From assembly GCF_029223485.1 (NCBI RefSeq), contig NZ_JARHTP010000014.1, forward strand, positions 62,001-126,000: a stretch of 64,000 nucleotides of DNA. Reading direction: 5' to 3'. The notes below the pieces were generated by a model. The model was not told where the DNA came from and made no database searches. It worked only from the letters and a program-made list of their open reading frames with translations. The position numbers and the translations under genes were made by a program. The stretch is from Streptomyces coacervatus. Its GTDB lineage: Bacteria; Actinomycetota; Actinomycetes; Streptomycetales; Streptomycetaceae. Within the stretch, counting starts at the first letter, position 1; every line of letters begins with the position of its first letter. This document shows positions 25,396 to 35,091 of this stretch, piece after piece.

Positions 25396-26880
25396 GTGAG
25401 CGGCAACGGCGGAAGCGGGACGACCGCGACCAGCATGGAGAAGCGCCCCAACGAGCTGCTCACCTCCTGGTTCGTGCGCAGCGGCTGGTCGAAGGGCGAA
25501 CTCGCCCGCCAAGTCAACCGCAGGGCACGCCAGTTGGGGGCCAATCACATCTCCACGGACACCTCCCGGGTGCGCCGCTGGCTGGACGGCGAGAACCCCC
25601 GCGAGCCGATCCCCAGGATCCTGTCCGAGCTGTTCTCCGAGCGCTTCGGCTGCGTGGTCTCCGTCGAGGACCTCGGCCTGCGCGCCACCCGCCAGTCACC
25701 GTCCGTGTCCGGCGTCGACCTGCCCTGGACGGGCCCGCAGACGGTGGCCCTGCTCAGCGAGTTCTCGCGCAGCGACCTGATGCTGGCGCGGCGCGGCTTC
25801 CTCGGGACCTCGCTGGCCCTGTCCGCGGGCCCGTCCCTCATCGAGCCCATGCAGCGCTGGCTGGTGCCCTCGCCGCAGGCCCCGCAGTTCGAGCCCGAGC
25901 CGCCGGCCGCGTCCCGCCGTGCCGGCCGGCTATCCAAGCCCGAGCTGGACCTCCTGGAGTCCACGACGGTGATGTTCCGGCAGTGGGACGCCCAGTGCGG
26001 CGGCGGTCTGCGCCGCAAGGCGGTCGTCGGCCAGCTGCACGAGGTGACGGACCTCCTCCAGGAGCCCCAGCCCGAGGCCACCACCAGGAAGCTCTTCAAG
26101 GTCGCCGGCGAGCTGGCCGAGCTGGCGGGCTGGATGTCGTACGACGTCGGGCTCCAGCCGACCGCCCAGAAGTACTTCGTCCTCGCCCTGCACGCCGCCA
26201 AGGAGGCGGGCGACAAGCCGCTCGGCTCGTACATCCTCTCCAGCATGAGCCGTCAGATGATCCACCTCGGCCGGCCCGAGGACGCACTGGAACTGATCCA
26301 TCTCGCGCAGTACGGCGGCCGGGACTGCGCGAGCCCCCGCACCCAGTCGATGCTGTATGCGATGGAGGCCCGCGCCTACGCCAACATGGGGCAGCCCGGC
26401 AAGTGCAAGCGGGCGGTCCGGATGGCCGAGGACACCTTCGCCGACGTGGACGAGTGGGACGACCCGGACCCCGACTGGATCCGCTTCTTCTCCGAGGCCG
26501 AGCTGCACGGCGAGAACTCCCACTCCTACCGCGACCTCGCCTATGTGGCGGGCCGCAGCCCCACGTACGCGTCCCTGGCCGAGCCCGTGATGCAGCAGGC
26601 CGTCGACCTGTTCGCGCAGGACAGCGAGCACCAGCGCTCGTATGCACTGAACCTGATCGGCCTGGCCACGGTGCACCTGCTGCAGCGTGAGCCCGAGCGG
26701 AGCACGGTGCTGGCCGAGCAGGCCATGCGCATCGCCAAGAAGGTCCGCTCCGAGCGCGTGAACACTCGTATTCGAAAGACGGTCGACACGGCCGTACGCG
26801 ACTTCGGAGATCTCGCCGAGGTCGTGGACCTCACCGAGAAGCTCGCCGTGGAGCTCCCGGAGACCGCCGAGGCGGTCTGA
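25396..26880 (+). CDS. nsdA: NsdA, negative regulator of differentiation and antibiotic production
   Basis: The 494-residue protein starts at GTG 25396 (MSGNGGSGTTATSMEKRPNE). It begins with a DNA-binding-like region (SKGELARQVNRRARQLG, SRVRRWLDGENP), and the rest is helical TPR-like repeats (AGELAELAGWMSYDVGLQ; RSYALNLIGLATVHLLQ). The neighbourhood (ftsY upstream, amtB-glnK-glnD downstream) and overall pattern match NsdA of S. coelicolor, whose loss increases sporulation and actinorhodin production. The regulatory mechanism is not evident from sequence. A short GC palindrome (26891-26904) after the stop may contribute to termination. Confidence 0.9.
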   Translation: MSGNGGSGTTATSMEKRPNELLTSWFVRSGWSKGELARQVNRRARQLGANHISTDTSRVRRWLDGENPREPIPRILSELFSERFGCVVSVEDLGLRATRQSPSVSGVDLPWTGPQTVALLSEFSRSDLMLARRGFLGTSLALSAGPSLIEPMQRWLVPSPQAPQFEPEPPAASRRAGRLSKPELDLLESTTVMFRQWDAQCGGGLRRKAVVGQLHEVTDLLQEPQPEATTRKLFKVAGELAELAGWMSYDVGLQPTAQKYFVLALHAAKEAGDKPLGSYILSSMSRQMIHLGRPEDALELIHLAQYGGRDCASPRTQSMLYAMEARAYANMGQPGKCKRAVRMAEDTFADVDEWDDPDPDWIRFFSEAELHGENSHSYRDLAYVAGRSPTYASLAEPVMQQAVDLFAQDSEHQRSYALNLIGLATVHLLQREPERSTVLAEQAMRIAKKVRSERVNTRIRKTVDTAVRDFGDLAEVVDLTEKLAVELPETAEAV

Positions 26881-27058
26881 ACCCTTGGCCCCGGCCGCGG
26901 CCGGCCCTCCCGAACTGCCCGACTCGGCTCCCCCGTGCCAGGTCATCGGAGGGCCGCCCGCGGCCGGATCCTTTCCCTCAGGGAAGGTTGCGCCACGATA
27001 ACGATCGATGTGGACGGCATCCGGCAGTTCATCGACGCGTAACACACAGGGCGCCTTC

Positions 27059-27096
27059 GTCACGCCTGCGAAACAACGAGGGGCTTCCAACGAAAC
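27059..27096 (+). promoter_or_regulatory. GlnR-type operator upstream of amtB
   Basis: In the 313-bp gene-free spacer before amtB, four 5-mers occur at exact 11-bp intervals: GTCAC (27059), GAAAC (27070), GGGCT (27081, degenerate) and GAAAC (27092). This is the a1-b1-a2-b2 layout of GlnR boxes (consensus GTnAC-n6-GAAAC). A further GTAAC lies 20 bp upstream of the first box. GlnR is the known activator of amtB-glnK-glnD in Streptomyces under nitrogen limitation. The operator ends 98 bp before the amtB start. Confidence 0.75.
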
Positions 27097-27193
27097 CGCG
27101 CTGCGCCAATCTCATGGCGCATAACCGGCCCACCCCTCATGACCGCTTCTGGCTTCGCCCGCACGGGGCCGTACCAATGACGAGGAGACGCCG

Positions 27194-28531
27194 ATGGCAC
27201 CAGCCATCACGCTTGCCGCGGAGGCACCCAAGCTGTCTGCCGCGAACACAGGCTTCATGCTCATCTGTTCCGCCCTGGTGCTGATCATGACCCCGGGCCT
27301 CGCCTTCTTCTACGGAGGCATGGTCCGCGTCAAGAGCACTCTCAACATGCTGATGATGAGCTTCATCAGCATCGGCATCGTCACCATTCTCTGGGTGCTC
27401 TACGGCTTCTCCCTCGCGTTCGGTACGCACAACGGCCTCATCGGCTGGAACTCCGACTGGTTCGGCCTCAGCAACATCGGGCTGACGGAGCTCTGGGACG
27501 GCTACACCATCCCGATCTTCGTCTTCATGGTCTTCCAGATGATGTTCGCCATCATCACCCCGGCCCTGATAAGCGGCGCCCTCGCGGACCGCGTCAAGTT
27601 CTCCGCCTGGTCGCTCTTCGTCGCCCTGTGGCTCACGGTCGTGTACGTCCCGGTCGCGCACTGGGTGTGGGGTGCGGACGGCTGGGCCTACAAGCTCGGT
27701 GTGATCGACTTCGCCGGTGGTACCGCGGTGCACATCAACGCCGGTGCCGGCGCCCTCGGCGTGATCCTGGTCATCGGTAAGCGCGTCGGCTTCAAGAAGG
27801 ACCCGATGCGCCCGCACAGCCTCCCGCTGGTGATGCTCGGTGCCGGTCTGCTGTGGTTCGGCTGGTTCGGATTCAACGCCGGCTCGTGGCTCGGCAACGA
27901 CGACGGCGTCGGCGCGCTGATGTTCGTCAACACGCAGGTCGCCACCGCCGCCGCCATGCTGGCCTGGCTCGCCTACGAGAAGATCCGCCACGGCGCGTTC
28001 ACCACGCTGGGCGCCGCCTCCGGCGCGGTCGCCGGTCTGGTCGCGATCACCCCGTCCGGTGGTGCGGTCTCCCCGCTCGGTGCGATCGCCGTCGGCGCCA
28101 TCGCCGGTGTCGCCTGCGCCGCGGCCGTGGGCCTCAAGTACAAGTTCGGCTACGACGACTCCCTCGACGTCGTCGGCGTCCACATGGTCGGCGGCATCAT
28201 CGGCTCCCTGCTCATCGGCTTCTTCGCCACCGGCAAGGGCCAGTCGACCGCGACCGGCGTCTTCTACGGCGACCACTCCTTCACCCAGCTGTGGAAGCAG
28301 TTCGCCGGTGTCGGCGCGGTACTCGGCTACTCCCTGGTCGCCTCTGCGGTGCTCGCCTTCCTCCTCGACAAGACCATCGGTATGCGGGTCACTGAGGACG
28401 AAGAGGTCTCCGGTATCGACCAGGCCGAGCACGCCGAGACCGCATACGACTTCAGCGGCACGGGTGGCGGCCACATCGGAGGTGCCGCCACGGCCCTCGC
28501 CGCGACGGAGACGAAGAAGGTGGACGCATGA
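27194..28531 (+). CDS. amtB: Ammonium transporter AmtB
   Basis: A 445-residue membrane protein with about eleven hydrophobic helices and the Amt/Rh signatures: PGLAFFYGGMVRVKSTLNML, VAHWVWGADGWAYKLGVIDF with the first pore histidine region, AVHINAGAGALG, and DVVGVHMVGGIIGSLL with the second pore histidine. GAGGAGA precedes the ATG. First gene of the nitrogen operon; the stop overlaps glnK by 4 bp (ATGA), so the transporter and its PII inhibitor are translationally coupled. Confidence 0.97.
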   Translation: MAPAITLAAEAPKLSAANTGFMLICSALVLIMTPGLAFFYGGMVRVKSTLNMLMMSFISIGIVTILWVLYGFSLAFGTHNGLIGWNSDWFGLSNIGLTELWDGYTIPIFVFMVFQMMFAIITPALISGALADRVKFSAWSLFVALWLTVVYVPVAHWVWGADGWAYKLGVIDFAGGTAVHINAGAGALGVILVIGKRVGFKKDPMRPHSLPLVMLGAGLLWFGWFGFNAGSWLGNDDGVGALMFVNTQVATAAAMLAWLAYEKIRHGAFTTLGAASGAVAGLVAITPSGGAVSPLGAIAVGAIAGVACAAAVGLKYKFGYDDSLDVVGVHMVGGIIGSLLIGFFATGKGQSTATGVFYGDHSFTQLWKQFAGVGAVLGYSLVASAVLAFLLDKTIGMRVTEDEEVSGIDQAEHAETAYDFSGTGGGHIGGAATALAATETKKVDA

Positions 28532-28866
28532 AGCTCATCACCGCCGTCGTGAAGCCCCACCGGCTCGACGAGATAAAGGAAGCCCTCCAGGCCTTCGGAG
28601 TCCACGGCCTGACGGTCACCGAGGCGAGCGGTTACGGTCGTCAGAGGGGCCACACGGAGGTCTACCGCGGTGCCGAGTACACCGTCGACCTGGTCCCCAA
28701 GATCCGTATCGAGGTGCTGGCCGAGGACGACGACGCCGAGCAGCTGATCGACGTCATCGTCAAGGCGGCCCGAACCGGCAAGATCGGTGACGGCAAGGTC
28801 TGGTCCATCCCGGTCGAGACGGCCGTACGGGTCCGGACCGGCGAGCGCGGCCCGGACGCGCTCTAA
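28528..28866 (+). CDS. glnK: Nitrogen regulatory PII protein GlnK
   Basis: A 112-residue PII trimer subunit. The T-loop reads GRQRGHTEVYRGAEY with Tyr51, the residue that is adenylylated by GlnD in Streptomyces; the C-terminal region contains DGKVWSIPVETAVRVRTGE. It binds ATP/2-oxoglutarate and gates AmtB by family knowledge. 4-bp overlap with amtB and 27 bp before glnD. Confidence 0.97.
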   Translation: MKLITAVVKPHRLDEIKEALQAFGVHGLTVTEASGYGRQRGHTEVYRGAEYTVDLVPKIRIEVLAEDDDAEQLIDVIVKAARTGKIGDGKVWSIPVETAVRVRTGERGPDAL

Positions 28867-28893
28867 CAGAAAAAGAAGGACAGGAGTCGCTGG

Positions 28894-31341
28894 GTGTCGA
28901 GTACGGATGTGCGCAAGGAAGCAGATGACTCGGGACCCAGCGGCTACGCGGCGGCCCGGCTGCGCCTCCTCACCGAGGGGGCGCAGTCCGGGCCGCCGCG
29001 CCGTACCGCCCTGTCCGAGCTGACGGACGACTGGCTCACGGGCCTCTTCGCCGCCGGCGCCGAAGGACTGCGCGGGGCCTCCCTGATCGCCGTCGGCGGC
29101 TACGGCCGCGGTGAGCTCTCCCCACGTAGCGACCTCGACCTGCTCCTCCTCCACGACGGCAGCGACGCCAAGGCGGTCGCCGCCCTGGCCGACCGCATCT
29201 GGTACCCCGTCTGGGACCTCGGCCTCTCCCTCGACCACTCGGTCCGCACCCCCGCCGAGGCCCGCAAGACGGCCGGGGAGGATCTGAAAGTCCAACTCGG
29301 TCTCCTGGACGCCCGCCACATCGCCGGCGACCTGGGCCTGACGGCCGGTCTGCGGACGGCCGTCCTCGCCGACTGGCGCAACCAGGCGCCGAAACGTCTC
29401 CCCGAACTCCAGGAACTGTGCGCCGAGCGCGCCGAACGCCAGGGTGAGCTGCAGTACCTGCTGGAGCCGGACCTGAAGGAAGCGCGCGGCGGACTGCGGG
29501 ACGCCACCGCCCTGCGCGCAGTCGCCGCCTCCTGGCTGGCCGACGCCCCACGCGAGGGCCTCGACGACGCCCGGCGCCGGCTGCTCGACGTACGCGACGC
29601 ACTGCACCTGACGACGGGGCGTGCGACCGACCGGCTCGCGCTGCAGGAGCAGGACCAGGTCGCGGCCGAGCTCGGCCTGCTGGACGCCGACACGCTGCTG
29701 CGGCAGGTGTACGAGGCGGCGCGGGTCATCGCGTACGCCAGTGACGTCACCTGGCGCGAGGTCGGGCGGGTGCTCAGGTCGCGGGCCGTGCGGCCGCGGC
29801 TGCGCGCCATGCTCGGGGGCGGAAAGCCGGTCGTCGATCGTTCTCCGCTGGCCGAGGGCGTGGTCGAGCAGGACGGCGAGGTGGTGCTCGCCCGCGCCGC
29901 GCGCCCGGAGCGCGACCCCGTACTGCCGCTGCGCGCCGCGGCCGCCGCCGCACAGGCCGGCCTCCCGCTCTCCCTGCACGCCGTACGGCGCTTGGCGGCG
30001 ACCGTACGCCCCCTACCCACGCCCTGGCCCGCCGAGGCGCGCGAACAGCTGGTCACCCTGCTCGGCTCGGGACACCCCACCATCGACGTCTGGGAGGCGC
30101 TGGAGGCGGAGGGCCTGATCACACGGCTCCTTCCGGACTGGGAGCGGGTGCGCTGCCGCCCGCAGCGCAATGCCGTGCACATCTGGACCGTCGACCGGCA
30201 CCTGATCGAGACGGCCGTACGGGCCTCCGAGTTCACCCGCCGCGTCCACCGCCCCGACCTCCTCCTGGTCGCCGCGCTGCTGCACGACATCGGCAAGGGC
30301 TGGCCCGGCGACCACTCCGTGGCCGGCGAGATCATCGCCAAGGACGTGGCCGCCCGTATCGGCTTCGACCGCGACGACGTGGCCGTGCTCTCCACCCTCG
30401 TACGCCACCATCTGCTGCTGGTGGAGACGGCCACCCGCCGCGATCTGGAGGACCCGGCCACGGTCCGTTCGGTCGCCGAGGCGGTCGGTTCGCAGGGCAC
30501 GCTGGAGCTGCTGCACGCGCTGACCGAGGCGGACGCCCTGGCCACCGGCCCGGCGGCCTGGTCGTCCTGGCGTGGCTCCCTCGTCGCCGACCTGGTGAAG
30601 CGGGTCGCCGCCGTCCTCGCCGGGGACGTGTCCGACGAGCCCGAGGCCGCCGCGCCCACCGCCGAGCAGGAGCGGCTCGCCATCGAGGCGGTCGCCACGG
30701 GCAGCCCGGTGCTGTCCCTGCGTGCGCAGACCGAGCCGCCGACGGAGGACCAGCCGTCCGGCGACCCGGAGCCGCTCGGCGTCGAGCTGCTCATCGCCGT
30801 ACCGGACCAGGCGGGCGTGCTGCCCGCCGTGGCCGGCGTCCTGGCCATGCACCGGCTGACCGTGCGCACCGCCGAGCTGCGGGCCCTGGACCTGCCGGAC
30901 GGCGTCGAGGGCTCGGTCCTGCTGCTGGACTGGCGGGTCGCCGCCGAGTACGGCTCACTGCCGCAGGCGGCCCGGCTGCGCGCGGATCTCGTACGGGCGC
31001 TGGACGGCTCCCTGGACATCACGGGACGTCTCGCCGAGCGGGACGCCGCCTATCCGCGCCGGCGGGGTGTCGTGGCGCCGGCGGCGCGGGTGACGGTCGC
31101 GTCGGCCGCGTCCCGGCTGGCCACCGTGATCGAGGTACGGGCGCAGGATGCCCCCGGCCTGCTGCACCGGATCGGGCGGGCGCTGGACGACGCGAAGGTG
31201 CGGGTGCGCAGCATGCATGTGTCGACGCTGGGCGCGAACGCCGTGGACGCCTTCTACGTGACCGGGCCCGAGGGCGCGCCCCTGCCGGGCGACGAGGCTT
31301 CCTCCGTGGCGCGGAAGCTGGAAGAGACACTGCGCGGGTGA
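28894..31341 (+). CDS. glnD: PII nucleotidyltransferase GlnD
   Basis: 815-residue bifunctional modifying enzyme for GlnK. Domains in order: nucleotidyltransferase with GGYGRGELSPRSDLDLLLL (about 67-85), GlnD helical domain, HD phosphohydrolase (LLVAALLHDIGKGWPGDHS, about 454-472), and two C-terminal ACT domains for glutamine sensing (around 627-700 and 745-815). In Streptomyces the orthologue adenylylates rather than uridylylates GlnK. GTG start at 28894 with GGAG upstream. Confidence 0.96.
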   Translation: MSSTDVRKEADDSGPSGYAAARLRLLTEGAQSGPPRRTALSELTDDWLTGLFAAGAEGLRGASLIAVGGYGRGELSPRSDLDLLLLHDGSDAKAVAALADRIWYPVWDLGLSLDHSVRTPAEARKTAGEDLKVQLGLLDARHIAGDLGLTAGLRTAVLADWRNQAPKRLPELQELCAERAERQGELQYLLEPDLKEARGGLRDATALRAVAASWLADAPREGLDDARRRLLDVRDALHLTTGRATDRLALQEQDQVAAELGLLDADTLLRQVYEAARVIAYASDVTWREVGRVLRSRAVRPRLRAMLGGGKPVVDRSPLAEGVVEQDGEVVLARAARPERDPVLPLRAAAAAAQAGLPLSLHAVRRLAATVRPLPTPWPAEAREQLVTLLGSGHPTIDVWEALEAEGLITRLLPDWERVRCRPQRNAVHIWTVDRHLIETAVRASEFTRRVHRPDLLLVAALLHDIGKGWPGDHSVAGEIIAKDVAARIGFDRDDVAVLSTLVRHHLLLVETATRRDLEDPATVRSVAEAVGSQGTLELLHALTEADALATGPAAWSSWRGSLVADLVKRVAAVLAGDVSDEPEAAAPTAEQERLAIEAVATGSPVLSLRAQTEPPTEDQPSGDPEPLGVELLIAVPDQAGVLPAVAGVLAMHRLTVRTAELRALDLPDGVEGSVLLLDWRVAAEYGSLPQAARLRADLVRALDGSLDITGRLAERDAAYPRRRGVVAPAARVTVASAASRLATVIEVRAQDAPGLLHRIGRALDDAKVRVRSMHVSTLGANAVDAFYVTGPEGAPLPGDEASSVARKLEETLRG

Positions 31342-31377
31342 TCTCCGACCAGGGTGTCCCCGCCGACGCGGGGTGCC

Positions 31378-31409
31378 GTCCCCGTTCGCTGTATGCAGCG
31401 GGCGGGGAC
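31378..31409 (+). terminator. Hairpin terminator after glnD
   Basis: A 14-bp stem containing two G.T wobbles (31378-31391 with 31396-31409) and a 4-nt TATG loop ends the amtB-glnK-glnD operon 36 bp after the stop codon. Confidence 0.75.
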
Positions 31410-31479
31410 GATTGTCTTGCGCGGCCGGATACCCTGGAAGACGCTCACACTGCCACCGACCCCGAGGACCGACGCCGCC

Positions 31480-33033
31480 GTGTTCGATACTCTCTCCGAT
31501 CGCCTCTCAGCGACTTTCAAGAACCTGCGCGGCAAGGGACGGCTCTCCGAGGCGGACATCGACGCCACCGCGCGCGAGATCCGCATCGCGCTCCTCGAAG
31601 CGGACGTGGCGCTGCCGGTCGTGCGGACGTTCATCAAGAACGTCAAGGAGCGTGCCCTCGGCGCCGACGTCTCTCGCGCGCTGAACCCCGCCCAGCAGGT
31701 ACTGAAGATCGTCAACGAGGAACTCGTCACGATCCTCGGCGGCGAGACCCGCCGTCTGCGCTTCGCCAAGCAGCCGCCCACCGTGATCATGCTGGCGGGT
31801 CTGCAGGGTGCCGGTAAGACGACCCTCGCGGGCAAGCTCGGCCACTGGCTGAAGGAGCAGGGCCACTCGCCGCTGCTGGTCGCCGCCGACCTTCAGCGCC
31901 CGAACGCCGTGAACCAGCTGAGCGTCGTCGCCGAGCGCGCGGGCGTGGCCGTCTTCGCGCCCGAGCCGGGCAACGGCGTCGGTGACCCGGTCAAGGTCGC
32001 CAAGGACTCCATCGAGTTCGCGAAGGCCAAGGTCCACGACATCGTGATCGTGGACACCGCGGGCCGCCTCGGCATCGACCAGGACATGATGCAGCAGGCC
32101 GCGGACATCCGGGACGCGGTCAGCCCGGACGAGATCCTCTTCGTCGTCGACGCGATGATCGGTCAGGACGCCGTCAACACGGCCGAGGCCTTCCGCGACG
32201 GCGTCGGCTTCGACGGCGTGGTGCTCTCCAAGCTCGACGGTGACGCCCGCGGTGGTGCGGCCCTGTCGATCCGCCAGATCACCGGCAAGCCGATCATGTT
32301 CGCGTCGAACGGCGAGAAGCTCGACGACTTCGACGCCTTCCACCCTGACCGGATGGCCTCCCGCATCCTCGACATGGGTGACCTGCTCACCCTGATCGAG
32401 CAGGCGGAGAAGACGTTCAGCCAGGAAGAGGCCGAGAAGATGGCCTCCAAGCTGGCGTCCAAGAAGGGCCAGGACTTCACCCTGGACGACTTCCTGGCCC
32501 AGATGGAGCAGGTCCGGAAGATGGGCAGCATCAGCAAGCTGCTCGGCATGCTCCCGGGCATGGGCCAGATCAAGGACCAGATCAACAACCTGGACGAGCG
32601 GGACGTCGACCGCACAGCCGCCATCATCAAGTCGATGACCCCGGCCGAGCGCCAGGACGCGACGATCATCAACGGCTCCCGCCGTGCCCGTATCGCCAAG
32701 GGTTCCGGCGTCGAGGTCAGCGCCGTGAAGAACCTCGTCGAGCGGTTCTTCGAGGCCCGCAAGATGATGTCCCGCATGGCCCAGGGCGGCGGTATGCCGG
32801 GGATGCCCGGGATGCCGGGCATGGGTGGCGGCCCCGGCCGGACGAAGAAGCAGCCGAAGCAGGCCAAGGGCAAGCAGCGCTCCGGCAACCCGATGAAGCG
32901 CAAGCAGCAGGAGCAGGAGGAGGCCGCACGCAGGGCGGCGGCCGCTCAGGGCGGCAACGCCTTCGGTGTGCCGGGCCAGCAGCCGCCTCAGGACTTCGAG
33001 CTCCCGGACGAGTTCAAGAAGTTCATGGGCTGA
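31480..33033 (+). CDS. ffh: Signal recognition particle protein Ffh
   Basis: SRP54-type GTPase of 517 residues that binds signal sequences and 4.5S RNA. NG domain motifs: GLQGAGKTTLAGKLG (about 107-121), DTAGR (about 192), SKLDGDARGG (about 249). The M domain contains FLAQMEQVRKMGSISKLLGM and the RNA-binding INGSRRARIAKGSG. An unusual MPGMPGMPGM run and a long basic Gln-rich tail follow, as in other actinobacterial Ffh. GTG at 31480 (MFDTLSDRL) with GAGGA upstream. Partner of FtsY. Confidence 0.96.
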   Translation: MFDTLSDRLSATFKNLRGKGRLSEADIDATAREIRIALLEADVALPVVRTFIKNVKERALGADVSRALNPAQQVLKIVNEELVTILGGETRRLRFAKQPPTVIMLAGLQGAGKTTLAGKLGHWLKEQGHSPLLVAADLQRPNAVNQLSVVAERAGVAVFAPEPGNGVGDPVKVAKDSIEFAKAKVHDIVIVDTAGRLGIDQDMMQQAADIRDAVSPDEILFVVDAMIGQDAVNTAEAFRDGVGFDGVVLSKLDGDARGGAALSIRQITGKPIMFASNGEKLDDFDAFHPDRMASRILDMGDLLTLIEQAEKTFSQEEAEKMASKLASKKGQDFTLDDFLAQMEQVRKMGSISKLLGMLPGMGQIKDQINNLDERDVDRTAAIIKSMTPAERQDATIINGSRRARIAKGSGVEVSAVKNLVERFFEARKMMSRMAQGGGMPGMPGMPGMGGGPGRTKKQPKQAKGKQRSGNPMKRKQQEQEEAARRAAAAQGGNAFGVPGQQPPQDFELPDEFKKFMG

Positions 33034-33084
33034 GTTCACCCCTCTGCATGTGCCGGGGGTGGGGTGTTGTCGTAACGTCCCGAT

Positions 33085-35025
33085 ATGACCAACCCCGCCC
33101 CGCCGCGCAAGTCGCCCGACCAGCCCTGGCGTACCGAGGGCACTCCCGAGGAGCCGCCGAAGCCGCCGCCGGGCGGGCGGAAGATGCGTGGCGGCTGGTG
33201 GAGTCTGATCCTCACCGCGCTGGTCGTGTACCTGATCGCGAATCTGGTCCTGTCGTTCTTCAACGAGGGCAACGAGCCGACGATCTCGTACACGGAGTTC
33301 AGCAAGCAGGTCGGCGCGGGCAACGTCAGCAAGATCTACGCCAAGGGCAATGCGATCCAGGGCCAGCTCAAGAAGGAGCAGAGCAACCCGGACGGCGGCG
33401 GTAAGTACACCAAGTTCAACACCGAGCGGCCGACGTTCGCGGACGACAAGGTCTGGGAAGACCTGACCAAGCACAACGTCACCGTCACGGCGGCGCCGGT
33501 CGTCCAGCACCGCAGTTTTCTGGCCAATCTGCTGATCTCGCTGGCCCCGATGCTGCTGCTGATCGCGGTGTGGGTCTTCATTGCGCGCCGGATGAGCGCC
33601 GGGATGGGCGGCGCGGGCGGGATGCTCGGCCGCAAGACGCCGCCCAAGCCGGTCGAGCTGGAGCCGGGGGCGGGGCGCACGACCTTCGAGGACGTGGCGG
33701 GCATCGACGAGGTCGAGGGCGAGCTCAACGACGTCGTCGACTTCCTGAAGAACCCGGACGCCTACCGCAGGATGGGCGCCAAGATGCCGCGGGGCGTGCT
33801 CCTGGCGGGCCCGCCGGGCACCGGCAAGACGCTGCTCGCGCGGGCGGTCGCGGGGGAGGCCGGAGTCCCGTTCTTCTCGGCCTCCGCCTCCGAGTTCATC
33901 GAGATGATCGTGGGCGTCGGCGCGTCACGCGTGCGTGAGCTGTTCGCCGAGGCCCGCAAGGTGGCGCCGTCGATCATCTTCATCGACGAGATCGACACCA
34001 TCGGCAGGGCCCGCGGCGGCGGTTCCGGGATGGGCGGCCACGACGAGCGCGAACAGACGCTGAACCAGATCCTCACCGAGATGGACGGCTTCTCGGGCTC
34101 GGAGGGCGTCATCGTCATCGCGGCCACCAACCGCGCCGACGTCCTGGACCCGGCCCTGACCCGCCCCGGCCGCTTCGACCGGGTGGTCATGGTCTCGCCC
34201 CCGGACCGCGGCGGACGCGAGGCCATCCTGCAGATCCACACCCGTGAGATCCCGCTCGCCGAGAACGTCGACCTCGGCCAGGTCGCCCGTACGACCCCGG
34301 GCATGACCGGCGCCGAACTGGCCAACCTCGCCAACGAGGCCGCCCTGCTGGCCGTCAAGCGCAAGCAGGAACGGGTGACGCAGACCGACCTCTCCGAGGC
34401 TCTGGAGAAGGTCCAACTGGGCGCCGAACGGCCCCTGGTGATGCCCGAGGAGGAGCGCCGCCGCACCGCCTACCACGAGAGCGGACACGCCCTGCTCGGC
34501 ATGCTCCAGCCCGGCGCCGACCCCGTCCGCAAGATCACCATCGTCCCGCGCGGCCGGGCCCTCGGCGTGACGCTCTCGACCCCGGAGTCCGACAAGTACG
34601 CGTACACGGAGGAGTACCTGCGCGGCCGCATCATCGGCGCACTCGGCGGCATGGCGGCCGAACAGGTCGTCTACGGGGTCGTCACGACCGGCGCGGAGAA
34701 CGACCTGGAGCAGGTCACCAACATCGCGCGCGGCATGGTCGCCCGCTGGGGGATGAGCGAGCGGGTCGGCCGCCTGTCGGCGCTGCCCGGCGACGCCCAG
34801 CAGGCCTACGGCCTCTCGGCGGCACCGCAGACCCTGGACGTGATCGAGCACGAGATGCGCCGGATCGTCGACGAGTGCTACGAGGAGGCGTGCCGCAAGC
34901 TGCGCGACCACCGCGGCCAACTGGACGCCCTCGCCCAGGCGTTGCTGGAGCGCGAGACCCTGGAGGAGGCGGACGCGTACCGGATCGCGGGGATCACACG
35001 GCTTGCGAAGGTCGACGGCGCCTGA
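33085..35025 (+). CDS. ftsH: FtsH-type membrane AAA+ zinc metalloprotease (paralogue)
   Basis: 646 residues. Two membrane helices (WSLILTALVVYLIANLVLSF at about 40-59 and LLISLAPMLLLIAVWVFIA at about 151-169) flank the extracytoplasmic domain. AAA+ motifs are GPPGTGKT (243-250), IIFIDEIDTIGRARG (Walker B) and TRPGRFDR (arginine finger region); the zinc site is HESGH (about 465-469). Degrades membrane and regulatory proteins by family. It is not in the usual ftsH locus (next to hpt/folE), so it is probably a second FtsH of the genome. Follows ffh by 51 bp. Confidence 0.93.
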   Translation: MTNPAPPRKSPDQPWRTEGTPEEPPKPPPGGRKMRGGWWSLILTALVVYLIANLVLSFFNEGNEPTISYTEFSKQVGAGNVSKIYAKGNAIQGQLKKEQSNPDGGGKYTKFNTERPTFADDKVWEDLTKHNVTVTAAPVVQHRSFLANLLISLAPMLLLIAVWVFIARRMSAGMGGAGGMLGRKTPPKPVELEPGAGRTTFEDVAGIDEVEGELNDVVDFLKNPDAYRRMGAKMPRGVLLAGPPGTGKTLLARAVAGEAGVPFFSASASEFIEMIVGVGASRVRELFAEARKVAPSIIFIDEIDTIGRARGGGSGMGGHDEREQTLNQILTEMDGFSGSEGVIVIAATNRADVLDPALTRPGRFDRVVMVSPPDRGGREAILQIHTREIPLAENVDLGQVARTTPGMTGAELANLANEAALLAVKRKQERVTQTDLSEALEKVQLGAERPLVMPEEERRRTAYHESGHALLGMLQPGADPVRKITIVPRGRALGVTLSTPESDKYAYTEEYLRGRIIGALGGMAAEQVVYGVVTTGAENDLEQVTNIARGMVARWGMSERVGRLSALPGDAQQAYGLSAAPQTLDVIEHEMRRIVDECYEEACRKLRDHRGQLDALAQALLERETLEEADAYRIAGITRLAKVDGA

Positions 35026-35030
35026 ACGAC

Positions 35031-35091
35031 ACCTGAGGCGTACGGGCGATCAGGTAACGGCACCTAAGGCGTACGGGCGATCAGGTACCGG
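35031..35091. repeat. Tandem 31-bp duplication at the 3' end of the methyltransferase gene
   Basis: 35031-35060 and 35062-35091 match at 28 of 30 positions (core GGCGTACGGGCGATCAGGTA). The copy nearer the gene encodes the last residues of the leftward methyltransferase and its stop codon; the other lies just beyond the stop. Confidence 0.85.

Noticed and set aside
31507..33510. Leftward 667-codon open frame opposite ffh
   Set aside because: Antisense shadow of a canonical gene with His/Leu/Asp-rich composition typical of reversed high-GC coding sequence.
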